Positions 6,243 to 12,613 of a stretch of 12,613 nt of DNA are shown here, piece by piece. Origin of the DNA: Actinomycetes bacterium (GTDB lineage Bacteria; Actinomycetota; Actinomycetes; Actinomycetales; JAJYRW01); NCBI GenBank assembly GCA_021793895.1, contig JAJYRW010000019.1:1-12613 (forward strand), in the 5' to 3' direction. How positions within the stretch are numbered: the first letter of the stretch is position 1; each line of letters begins with the position of its first letter. Below the pieces are notes generated by a model that did no database searches, had not been told where the DNA came from, and saw only the letters and a program-made list of their open reading frames with translations. Made by a program: the position numbers and the translations under genes.

Positions 6243-6390
6243 GGGTACCTCAAAGGAGACGCAGGATGGATAAGTGGGATCTTCTTGAAGTGATTGGATT
6301 CGCAGAGCTGCGATGAGAAATAAGCCTGGTGTTGCAGGTCGGGAAATACCTTAGCGACGCTATCGGCCCGTGGCTAATTTAAAGTAATGT

Positions 6391-6406
6391 GAGCGTGGTC
6401 ACGCTC
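6391..6406. promoter_or_regulatory. palindrome in the antiporter/zwf intergenic region (candidate operator)
   Basis: GAGCGTG and CACGCTC form a perfect 7-bp dyad around GT. It sits directly after an AT-rich stretch with a possible -10 box (TAAAGT, 6380 to 6385) for zwf, and 42 bases before the zwf ATG. It may bind a dimeric regulator acting on zwf or on both divergent genes. The regulator is unknown. The rest of the 205-base gap shows only a small dyad CGCAG-AG-CTGCG at 6301 to 6312. Confidence 0.4.
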
Positions 6407-6447
6407 GCGAACCTGCGCTTTCAACACAGACACCATAAGTTGGGCGC

Positions 6448-7842
6448 ATGAGCATGTCGACGACGTTATTAATCTTTGGAGCCTCCGGCGACTTAACCAA
6501 GCGCTTGCTCCTGCCTGGTATCGGCGCGCTCCTGGAACGCGACCCCGACCGCGACGTGCGAATTCTCGGCGCGGACCGCGCTGACCTCAGCCAGAAAGAC
6601 TTTGCAAACCTCCTGCACGATGGACTTATCAATGGCGGCGCTAATTCGCAGCTCGCAGAAGAACACGTACAGGCCACTAAATATTTCACCTGCGATGTGG
6701 TCGATCCGGACCAGCTGCGTGAGGTTATCAACGCGGTCAGCGATACTGATCGTCTTGTGCTGTATTTCGCGCTGCCTCCGGCGGTAACTGCGCAGGCCTG
6801 TGAGGCGCTAACAAAGTGTGATTTGCCGCAAAACACCCATTTGGCAATGGAAAAGCCCTTTGGATTTGACCTGCAAAGCGCGAAGGACCTGAACCGAATC
6901 GTGGCCCGGCTCGTGCCCGAAGAACAGATCCATCGTATGGATCACTTCCTCGGTAAAACAACGGTCATCGACGTAATGGCGGTGCGCTTTGCCAACCGCA
7001 TGCTGCAGGCCGTTTGGAGCGCGAGCGACATTGAATCAATTGAAATCTCCTATGACGAGGAACTCGCACTAGAAAACCGCGCGGGCTACTACGACCACGC
7101 GGGTGCCCTGATCGACATGATTCAATCCCACTTACTCCAGGTGATGGCGGTCGTGGCGATGGAGCCACCCTCCGCGATCTCCAGCCGGGAACTACGCGAC
7201 GCCAAGGCCGCGGTCTTGCGGGCAACGCGCATTTGGGACGACGACGCTACTGTTGTCACCCGCCGCGCCCGGTACGTAGCCGGTCAGGTGGGGGAGCGCC
7301 ACGTTCCCAGCTACGTCGATGAGCCCGGAGTCGACGCCAGCCGCAACACCGAAACGCTCGCCCAAATCACCCTCGAGGTGGCCAATCAACGCTGGCGCGG
7401 GGTGCCGATCACGCTGCGATCAGGCAAGGCCCTGGGCAAAACCCGAAAGCGGGTCGTCATTACATTTCGCGACGTGCGCCACCTGCCCCAGGGCTTTGAA
7501 GGCGGGTGCGGCCCCGACCGGCTCATCATGAACCTGGATCCCGACATCATGGAACTCCAGCTCACCACCAACGGCGCCCAAGACCCGTTCGTTTTAGAAC
7601 AGAGCCGCTTCATCACCGAATTGCGCCAGGCGGAACTAACCGCTTATGGGGAGGTGCTTTCCGCGATTTTGGACGGCGACTCCCTGCTTTCCGTCCGCGG
7701 GGACACCGCCGAGGAATGCTGGCGCATCACCGACGAAGTACTGGCGATGTGGCGCACCCACCAGGTACCGCTGGAGGAATACCCAGCCGGGTCACCGGTG
7801 CCAAGTCACTGGCAACCCGCGCTCGCCGATGACGCAACATAG
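6448..7842 (+). CDS. zwf: glucose-6-phosphate 1-dehydrogenase, divergent type
   Basis: 464 residues, slightly shorter than the usual 480 to 515. It oxidises glucose-6-phosphate to 6-phosphogluconolactone with NADP+ (or NAD+), the entry to the oxidative pentose phosphate pathway. The Rossmann motif GASGDLTKR (11 to 19), EKPFG with Lys136, active-site RMDHFLGK with Asp165 and His166, and DMIQSHLLQ (223 to 231) with His228 are all present, so it should be active. After LGK the usual Glu is Thr171, and the C-terminal region (NTETLAQITLE, WRGVPITLRSGKAL) is typical but divergent. No tal, opcA or pgl genes adjoin it, unlike the common actinobacterial zwf cluster. It may therefore be a second zwf copy or belong to a lineage that broke the cluster up. 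The ATG at 6448 has only a weak GGG upstream; ATG 6454 is an alternative. It converges on an ABC permease gene, with four bases between stops. Confidence 0.93.
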   Translation: MSMSTTLLIFGASGDLTKRLLLPGIGALLERDPDRDVRILGADRADLSQKDFANLLHDGLINGGANSQLAEEHVQATKYFTCDVVDPDQLREVINAVSDTDRLVLYFALPPAVTAQACEALTKCDLPQNTHLAMEKPFGFDLQSAKDLNRIVARLVPEEQIHRMDHFLGKTTVIDVMAVRFANRMLQAVWSASDIESIEISYDEELALENRAGYYDHAGALIDMIQSHLLQVMAVVAMEPPSAISSRELRDAKAAVLRATRIWDDDATVVTRRARYVAGQVGERHVPSYVDEPGVDASRNTETLAQITLEVANQRWRGVPITLRSGKALGKTRKRVVITFRDVRHLPQGFEGGCGPDRLIMNLDPDIMELQLTTNGAQDPFVLEQSRFITELRQAELTAYGEVLSAILDGDSLLSVRGDTAEECWRITDEVLAMWRTHQVPLEEYPAGSPVPSHWQPALADDAT

Positions 7843-7846
7843 GCAC

Positions 7847-8563
7847 CTACCGGACGGTCGCCGTCCTTAATGCGAAGTATTCGCCAATGACCGCGGCCAC
7901 AGCCAGCCCCACCGCGATTCCCAGCACACTCCAGCGGGTCAGCGCCGCGGCGATGGTGAGCATGTGCGGCGCTAAGATCACCACGAGAATCACCACCGTC
8001 AGCGCCAGCGCAAGGCCGAAGATGAGCGGGCCGCGCGAGCCGGATTTCACGTACAGTCCGCCAAAGAGCCCGCCGATGCTGAGCGATAAAAACGTCACCG
8101 TAAAGACTGTGGCGCCCACGGCGAAAACGTTGCCTCCGCCCAGGGCCGTGACATCGAAGGTGGGGGCCCCGAAGAACCAGTGGTTTGTTGCGAGCTCAAC
8201 CCCGTAAAGCACCATGGCCAATAGGCCCAAGTACGCGGATTGGAATGCGAAATACAGCGCGGTTCCCAGGCTGTAGGAACGCCGCGTGGTGCCCAGCGAC
8301 ATGCCATAAGGAAACGTCGTACTGACCGCTTGGACGCCCAAATAGACGAGGAATCCGGGCAGTGAAAAGAGCACGCCGGGATTTTGCTGCGCAGATTCGG
8401 CCCATTCAAGCTCTTGGCCACCGACGCCGGCAGCAAACCGGGACATCGCGATCGTAATGAGGATCGTGATTACGATTACGAGCCCTAAAATTGAGGCCGG
8501 GATGCCCCATACATACCCGCGTTTAGTTAGGTGCAGTTTCAAAACTGAAGTGGGGCGGCTCAT
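7847..8563 (-). CDS. ABC-2-type transporter permease
   Basis: 238 residues with six predicted membrane helices (about 20-40, 64-85, 99-121, 144-172, 179-198, 207-230), a short basic N-terminus and no signal peptide. The segment FPYGMSLGTTRRSYSLGTAL between helices 2 and 3 carries the charged coupling-type loop common in small permeases of YtrC/YtrD or bacitracin-type exporters. It shares an ATGA stop/start overlap with the ATPase gene upstream, and AAAGGAGG inside that gene serves as its ribosome binding site, so the two proteins are probably made in equal amounts as one transporter. The substrate is unknown; the GntR/YtrA context suggests a response to cell-envelope stress or antibiotics. 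The family assignment rests on topology and context more than on motifs. Confidence 0.75.
   Translation of the reverse strand: MSRPTSVLKLHLTKRGYVWGIPASILGLVIVITILITIAMSRFAAGVGGQELEWAESAQQNPGVLFSLPGFLVYLGVQAVSTTFPYGMSLGTTRRSYSLGTALYFAFQSAYLGLLAMVLYGVELATNHWFFGAPTFDVTALGGGNVFAVGATVFTVTFLSLSIGGLFGGLYVKSGSRGPLIFGLALALTVVILVVILAPHMLTIAAALTRWSVLGIAVGLAVAAVIGEYFALRTATVR
7852..7866 (+). terminator. GC-rich hairpin after zwf
   Basis: GGACGG and CCGTCC pair around TCG, ten bases after the zwf stop. Only TT follows, so it is a weak intrinsic terminator candidate. It overlaps the end of the convergent permease gene. Confidence 0.35.
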
Positions 8564-9453
8564 GCTGCCTCCTTTGGATTGTCGCCGCCAATTGCGGCTA
8601 CGAGTTCTTGTAAAGAAACGGGCGAAATGTGGAGTCTTTCGTCGTCCGCAACCGCCCGCGATGCCTGCTCGAAATCACCGCGAACGGTGGAGGTCACCAG
8701 TGGGCCGAGTTGGCGAGTATGGAGGACCTGGCCATTTTGTGCATAATTTTGGACGGCGTCCCGCGGCCCGGATATTGAATAGGCGCCCGCGCGCAACTCA
8801 TCTACCGGGGCGTCGAGTACCACCTTGCCCTCGTCCAGGATTACGGCCTGATCGAATATGTTTTCCATCTCACCCACCAGGTGGGTGGAGACGATGATGG
8901 TGCGGGCGTACGCGGCGAAGTCTTCAATGAGGAGTTCATAAAACCGGTGGCGCGAGGTGACATCTAGCCCGAGGTAGGGTTCATCAAAAATCGTAAGCGG
9001 CGCGCGGGAAGCGAGGGAAATCACGATCGCCAGCGCCGAGAGTTGACCGCGGGAGAACTTTTGGATCATCGTCTTCGTCGGCAGCCGAAAGATCTGGGTT
9101 AGTTCTTCGGCATATTCAACATCCCAATCGGTGTGGAAAATCGCTGCCGATCGCAGCGCATGATGCAGGTAGTAGTTATCGGGATAGCGCTGGTTGTCGC
9201 GGATGAATGATGAATTGGCCGCTACGGTGGCCGATTCAAACGGAGTTACGCCGTCGACGGTGGCGGTGCCCGCGGTGGGACGATCGTGGCCGGCGAGGAT
9301 CGACATTAGGGTGGTTTTGCCCGCGCCATTGGCGCCAAGTAGCGCGCAGATCGTGTTCGGCTGCGCCGTGAATGAGACGTCATCGAGCGCTTTGACGGAA
9401 CCGAAGGTGCGCGAGACGCCGCGTACTTCAATCGGTGGGCCGGTGCTGGTCAT
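8560..9453 (-). CDS. ABC transporter ATP-binding protein of a GntR-controlled exporter
   Basis: 297 residues, cytoplasmic. Walker A GANGAGKTT (40 to 48), candidate Q-loop Gln88 in RDNQRYPDNY, signature FSRGQLSALAI (133 to 143; the usual second Gly is Arg), Walker B LTIFDE (153 to 158), D-loop LGLD (161 to 164) and switch His191 in VSTHLVGE are all present. It should hydrolyse ATP and drive the permease encoded next. The roughly 90 residues after the ATPase core form an accessory domain like that of YtrB-type proteins. The start ATG lies 26 bases inside the GntR gene, so the regulator, ATPase and permease form one coupled operon. Substrate unknown; exporter of lipid or peptide antibiotics, or self-defence, is the family-based guess. 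Confidence 0.9.
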   Translation of the reverse strand: MTSTGPPIEVRGVSRTFGSVKALDDVSFTAQPNTICALLGANGAGKTTLMSILAGHDRPTAGTATVDGVTPFESATVAANSSFIRDNQRYPDNYYLHHALRSAAIFHTDWDVEYAEELTQIFRLPTKTMIQKFSRGQLSALAIVISLASRAPLTIFDEPYLGLDVTSRHRFYELLIEDFAAYARTIIVSTHLVGEMENIFDQAVILDEGKVVLDAPVDELRAGAYSISGPRDAVQNYAQNGQVLHTRQLGPLVTSTVRGDFEQASRAVADDERLHISPVSLQELVAAIGGDNPKEAA

Positions 9454-9808
9454 TTGGATACTCCTGAGCGATACGGCTTTGTAGTTCGGGCAGTGAGATT
9501 CCGATTGCGCGTGCAGCGTGGACGAAATCTCTTAGTTGGTTGTCATTGAAATTGGTTTTGCGGTCCTGAAGGAGGCGGTCTCTCGCGCCGTCGGCCACAA
9601 ACATGCCGATTCCGCGGCGCTTGAATAAAATTCCTTGGTCCACCAGCAGGTTGATGCCCTTACCGGCCGTTGCGGGATTGATCTTGTAAAACGCTGCGAA
9701 CTCGTTTGTAGAGGCGATTTGATCGCCTTCTGCATATATCCCGCGCAGGATTTCATTGCTGATGGTTTGTGCCACCTGCATGAAGATGGGTGAACCTTCG
9801 TCAAACAC
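9428..9808 (-). CDS. GntR-family (YtrA-type) transcriptional regulator
   Basis: 126 residues. The winged helix-turn-helix spans residues about 8 to 75 (PIFMQVAQTISNEILRGIY, then the recognition-helix region NPATAGKGINLLVDQGILF and the wing RRGIGMFV). Only about 50 residues follow, the short helical C-terminal part of the YtrA subfamily, with no large ligand-binding domain. These regulators usually repress their own operon of ABC transporter genes, which is what follows here. The start is a GTG at 9808; a GAGG lies 10 bases upstream, a loose spacing, so initiation may be weak. A promoter with a tandem repeat overlapping its -10 box lies directly upstream. Autoregulation is inferred from that layout. 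Confidence 0.9.
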   Translation of the reverse strand: MFDEGSPIFMQVAQTISNEILRGIYAEGDQIASTNEFAAFYKINPATAGKGINLLVDQGILFKRRGIGMFVADGARDRLLQDRKTNFNDNQLRDFVHAARAIGISLPELQSRIAQEYPNDQHRPTD

Positions 9809-9840
9809 CTTGCCCGCCTCATTGGTTAGTTAGTCATGTA

Positions 9841-9856
9841 ATGAACCTATGAACCT
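9841..9856. promoter_or_regulatory. tandem repeat, candidate GntR operator
   Basis: ATGAACCT occurs twice head to tail (9841 to 9848 and 9849 to 9856). On the minus strand this reads as two AGGTTCAT units lying across the -10 box of the gntR promoter. Further TTAG repeats (9826 to 9833) lie beside it. A bound regulator here would block RNA polymerase. Confidence 0.4.
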
Positions 9857-9873
9857 CTACGGCGGTCTGTCAA
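9844..9873 (-). promoter_or_regulatory. promoter of the gntR-ABC operon
   Basis: On the minus strand a perfect TTGACA (9868 to 9873) and TAGGTT (9844 to 9849) are separated by 18 bases. Transcription would start near 9837, about 30 bases before the GTG start of the regulator. Confidence 0.55.
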
Positions 9874-9887
9874 GTGGGTGATTGGAA

Positions 9888-11453
9888 TTAGTTGCGCAGA
9901 CGCGAGCGCAAAAGGAGGGTAACCACCAACAAGCTTGCGGCTATTCCCGCAATGAAGGCCGCAAAACCGCTGGTGGTCAGCCACGCTAGTCCGGCACTTA
10001 TGGTCAGTATTAGGACTACGGCATCGGCCTGCCACAGCAGAACTATCAGGCCTGACATATCACCCATGGGTGAGTCAATGGGAGCAAGAAGTTCCATCGG
10101 CAGGTCGCCCTTTGTGCTGTCGAAGGCGCGCAGGATCACGGGAAGCACGGCCATAATCGGGACGGCCAAAATCAGCGCCGCCGCCAAAGCCCACGGGTTG
10201 CCGCTGGCACCGGTGTGGCCGGTGACAGCGAGGCTGGCGCTAGCTATTGGGCTCAAGGCCATAATTCCCAGCGCTGCGGCCGCGCAAATTAGGTTCATGG
10301 CTAGTGGGAAGAGACCGTGCAGTGATAGCAGTTTTGTAGTTCGATACCGATAAAGCGCGGGAGACTGGGACAATTGCGCGGTATATCGAAAGCCATCGGT
10401 AAAGATCCCGCTACTTAGATAAGTAATTAACCCGCCGATCGCGGCCGGTACCCAGCCCAAAGTGGACGTGCCCGCGCTGGCGTTAAAGCCGAGCCACAGC
10501 AAAAACCAGCCCACTAATTGAAAAATAACACCGGCCCAAAAGCGCCCCGGCGTGCGCAGCGCAGCGAGCGCATCGGCCCGTAAGTATTGCGCCACCGGGC
10601 GTAACGCGCGGCCCGAGTTCGTGGGTACCGCCGGCCATTTTCTTCCCCACTGCGGCAGCGCCTTATACAGGTCGAGTGCCTGAGCGAAATTACCGACATT
10701 TACTGCTGTGGTGGCGCTGTGCCAGCGCTGCCCGGCTGCTAAAAGCCCGGAAAAACTAAGGCGCCGCAGCAGCTGCGGGATTACCAGGACTGCTAGCGCG
10801 GTTACCGCTGCCAGCCGCACGGTCAGTCCGGCCAGCGTTGTGCCCAGCAGCAACGCTGGTGCGGGACTAAGCACCACTGTTGCCAGGGCAGTAGCAACTA
10901 AAACCGCACTTGTGACTCGTCGGCTCGCAGGCGAGCCCGCCTGACCAACCAGCGCAAAAGTTGCTATTAATACCCCGGCACACAATCCGATGAGGCCCGG
11001 GAACGCGAATGTGGGAGCGATACCCGCCGGGGCCGGGTGCGCCGTGATGCCAATTGCGGCTAAGACAAGGAAAACGACACCTATTACTGCCGCGACTTTC
11101 GCGAATTTTCGCCACAGGGTTCTTGGCCGGGGCGCATCGGTGGCGGCAAATAGAAGCGCAAAGAACGGCTCCAAAGTGACGGGGCCTTGAAAACGCCCCG
11201 CCCACAGGGCTGAAAGCAATAGCCCAATAGATGTTATTGCGGCGAATTTGATGAAATCCGGATGTGTCAGCAGTGATTGGGCGGCCGGAGCGCGCAGTGC
11301 ATCCACAGCGCCAATGCTCAAGGGGACGCCCAGCATGAGGGTGACTATCGCCACAACGTACAGCAGATAAAGCCGGTCTTGTAGTCGATTGCCGGACTGG
11401 CGCTGGCGATAAATCCTGTTTATCTGACGCAGCCGGAGGTGCGTGGCTCTCAT
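9888..11453 (-). CDS. large membrane partner of an ABC transporter (DUF6297-like)
   Basis: 521 residues. About 12 hydrophobic helices are visible (approximately 29-50, 67-86, 118-137, 148-170, 178-198, 203-226, 304-325, 332-350, 376-402, 420-441, 464-488, 491-515), split into two halves by a cytoplasmic loop at 230 to 302 rich in Arg, Trp and Pro (QWGRKWPAVPTNSGRALRP). The N-terminus is strongly basic (RLRQINRIYRQRQ). The start ATG overlaps the stop of the ATPase gene (ATGA), so it is almost certainly the membrane part of that transporter. Size and context recall actinobacterial membrane proteins labelled DUF6297, an assignment from memory and not certain. Substrate unknown. No terminator follows, and the gntR promoter starts within 80 bases. 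Confidence 0.7.
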   Translation of the reverse strand: MRATHLRLRQINRIYRQRQSGNRLQDRLYLLYVVAIVTLMLGVPLSIGAVDALRAPAAQSLLTHPDFIKFAAITSIGLLLSALWAGRFQGPVTLEPFFALLFAATDAPRPRTLWRKFAKVAAVIGVVFLVLAAIGITAHPAPAGIAPTFAFPGLIGLCAGVLIATFALVGQAGSPASRRVTSAVLVATALATVVLSPAPALLLGTTLAGLTVRLAAVTALAVLVIPQLLRRLSFSGLLAAGQRWHSATTAVNVGNFAQALDLYKALPQWGRKWPAVPTNSGRALRPVAQYLRADALAALRTPGRFWAGVIFQLVGWFLLWLGFNASAGTSTLGWVPAAIGGLITYLSSGIFTDGFRYTAQLSQSPALYRYRTTKLLSLHGLFPLAMNLICAAAALGIMALSPIASASLAVTGHTGASGNPWALAAALILAVPIMAVLPVILRAFDSTKGDLPMELLAPIDSPMGDMSGLIVLLWQADAVVLILTISAGLAWLTTSGFAAFIAGIAASLLVVTLLLRSRLRN

Positions 11454-12097
11454 ACCGAGTCTGGGCCACCATCGAAGACGGCGATATCTAAGACACTGTC
11501 GGCGAGCTCATTAATGAGCATCGCCTCATGCGTGGCGAAGGCAATTGTGGTGCCGTTCATCTTGCGCTGGGCGAGCACGGTTTGGACCAGTTCGCGGTGT
11601 TCAGTATCCAAATGGCGCTCCGGCTCATCCAAGAGCAGGACTTTCGCGGGTCGGATCAAAGTAAGCGCGAGTGCAAAGAGTTGATTTTGGCCGGCGGAAA
11701 GCTCATGCGGAAACCGCCGGGCCAGGTGATCAATCTGCAAGGCCTTAAGCTGCTTAGCTACATCGCCTTCGATATTTGGCTCTTGCCACCCCCAAGAAGC
11801 TAAAACCAGGCGCAGATGCTCTTCCACCGTGAGGTTTCGCGCGACCGGGGGCAAATAAACGAGCGCGGCAACCAGCGCGCGGAAGGCGGCATCGGATTCG
11901 TCAACTGGCCTTCCAGCGATTGCTACAGACCCGCTCGTGGGTTGGACTAAGCCGGCAAGGGCACGCAAGAGCGTGGTTTTGCCCGAGCCGTTTGGCCCGG
12001 TTATGGCCAGTGCCCTGCTGTTTTCCAAACTGAAGGTAGTCGCCGGAAGCAGCACCGCCTCGTTAACCGCAACAGCTGCTTCGGTGGCTCGAATCAT
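11450..12097 (-). CDS. ABC transporter ATP-binding protein with altered Q-loop
   Basis: 215 residues, little more than a bare nucleotide-binding domain, like CcmA-type proteins. Walker A GPNGSGKTT (34 to 42), signature LSAGQ (133 to 137), Walker B VLLLDE (153 to 158), D-loop HLD (162 to 164) and switch His190 in FATHE are intact. Where the Q-loop normally has Gln after YLP, the sequence is YLPPVARN (81 to 88), so the metal-contacting Gln appears replaced by Pro. The residue after the catalytic Glu region is also less usual (DEPERHLD). It should bind and probably hydrolyse ATP, driving the 12-helix partner encoded next. It follows the lipoprotein gene by ten bases without a clear ribosome binding site, which suggests translational coupling. 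Confidence 0.88.
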   Translation of the reverse strand: MIRATEAAVAVNEAVLLPATTFSLENSRALAITGPNGSGKTTLLRALAGLVQPTSGSVAIAGRPVDESDAAFRALVAALVYLPPVARNLTVEEHLRLVLASWGWQEPNIEGDVAKQLKALQIDHLARRFPHELSAGQNQLFALALTLIRPAKVLLLDEPERHLDTEHRELVQTVLAQRKMNGTTIAFATHEAMLINELADSVLDIAVFDGGPDSV

Positions 12098-12107
12098 GCG
12101 GTTAATG

Positions 12108-12482
12108 CTAGTCGAGGTCGAGATCTTCCAGATCTTCTAGTTCCGGAATATCGAGATCTTCCAGGTCGGGGACTTCAATGTCGTCTTCGCTGATATCACG
12201 CAGTTTGATACTGGAATCGGAAACCATCTCACAGGTGGCCGCAATGAAGTCGTTGCCCATGTCGAATTCGTCGGCGGAGATGTCGTCTAAGTCTTCGCCG
12301 TCTTCCTTAGCGAAGTCCGTGATCACCGCGCGACGCTCTTCCGCGTCCATTTCAATAAATTCCTTGCACGTGGTGTCGCCGCCGGCGGTGGCGCCATCAT
12401 CGCCGCAGGCAGCAAGGGCCATCGTGGATAAGACGGCCGCGCCCGCAAACGCAGACAAGCGCTTCATTTTTGCAGTATTCAT
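12108..12482 (-). CDS. acidic lipoprotein with repetitive C-terminus
   Basis: 124 residues. The N-terminus MNTAKMKRLSAFAGAAVL is a basic region plus hydrophobic core, and the lipobox LAAC puts the lipidated residue at Cys26. The mature part is very acidic. Two cysteines (in TCKEF and ATCEM) could form a disulfide around a helical domain, reminiscent of small periplasmic or cell-wall HdeA-like folds, but this is only a resemblance. The C-terminus repeats an 8-residue unit, VPDLEDLD then IPELEDLE. The ATG at 12482 is preferred over an in-frame TTG at 12527 because only the former gives a proper signal peptide; GGAGAG lies 10 bases upstream. It heads the ABC operon (ten bases to the ATPase), so it may be a surface-exposed accessory protein of that transporter. 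Function unknown. Confidence 0.8.
   Translation of the reverse strand: MNTAKMKRLSAFAGAAVLSTMALAACGDDGATAGGDTTCKEFIEMDAEERRAVITDFAKEDGEDLDDISADEFDMGNDFIAATCEMVSDSSIKLRDISEDDIEVPDLEDLDIPELEDLEDLDLD
12118..12164. repeat. 14-bp direct repeat coding the acidic tail of the lipoprotein
   Basis: TCGAGATCTTCCAG occurs at 12118 to 12131 and 12151 to 12164, 33 bases (11 codons) apart. A third, partial AGATCTTC copy lies between them. It codes Leu-Glu-Asp-Leu-Asp units. Such repeats can change copy number by slippage or recombination. Confidence 0.7.
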
Positions 12483-12613
12483 GTGTGGTTTTCTCTCCGT
12501 AGTTGTTGTTCGCCTTTGCTGGAACAATGTGCCACCCTACACAACTGAGCTTGCACGCGGTGCTGATTTTCGACACTCTCTAACGCAGCGGCATTTTAAA
12601 AAGCGAGGTAAAT
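12483..12613. other. upstream region of the lipoprotein-ABC operon
   Basis: No gene is visible in these 131 bases. The promoter of the minus-strand operon should lie here. A TAGGGT with upstream TGTG is a possible extended -10 box, but no matching -35 box is seen. Confidence 0.3.

Noticed and set aside
9532..9822. 96-codon minus-strand open frame with an ATG before gntR
   Set aside because: It is out of frame with the clear winged-helix protein and its translation has no domain.
10867..11472. 201-codon minus-strand open frame within the 12-helix protein gene
   Set aside because: It is a shifted-frame shadow: the real frame gives continuous membrane helices, and this one a Cys/Arg/Ser-rich string.
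12483..12527. Upstream TTG start of the lipoprotein gene
   Set aside because: It would put 15 polar residues before the signal peptide; the ATG at 12482 gives a normal lipoprotein signal.

Overview
The window joins two kinds of DNA from a high-GC Gram-positive bacterium (Actinomycetota). The evidence is actinobacterial-type protein families, GTG starts with clear purine-rich ribosome binding sites, and GC-rich codon use. I cannot fix the genus from the sequence. No gene-free stretch exceeds about 300 bases, and there is no CRISPR array, rRNA or insertion sequence.

Left part (1 to about 3766): the right end of an integrative conjugative or mobilizable element. In order it holds the C-terminal part of a TraG/VirD4-type coupling ATPase, a single-stranded DNA-binding protein, a DUF4913-like protein, a 68-residue basic protein, a leader of about 180 bases with several hairpins, and a 559-residue large serine recombinase. 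All read on the plus strand. The last codons and stop of the recombinase lie inside the 3' end of a tRNA-His gene on the opposite strand. This makes the tRNA 3' end the likely attachment site (attR) and the recombinase the likely integrase. The other element end lies left of the window.

Right part (from about 3767 to the end): ordinary chromosome with a slightly less GC-rich look. It holds tRNA-His(GTG), oligoribonuclease (orn), a CPA-type cation:proton antiporter, and a divergent glucose-6-phosphate dehydrogenase (zwf). Convergent to zwf lies a long minus-strand run of transporter genes: acidic lipoprotein, ABC ATPase, 12-helix membrane partner, then a YtrA-type GntR regulator, a second ABC ATPase and a 6-helix permease. 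Stop/start overlaps join ATPase and permease in each set. No clear terminator separates the two sets, so they may be partly co-transcribed, with an internal promoter and tandem-repeat operator in front of the GntR gene.

The least ordinary features are the tRNA-His/serine-integrase junction, with a dyad centred on the tRNA CCA end, and the hairpin-rich leader or possible small RNA just upstream of the integrase.
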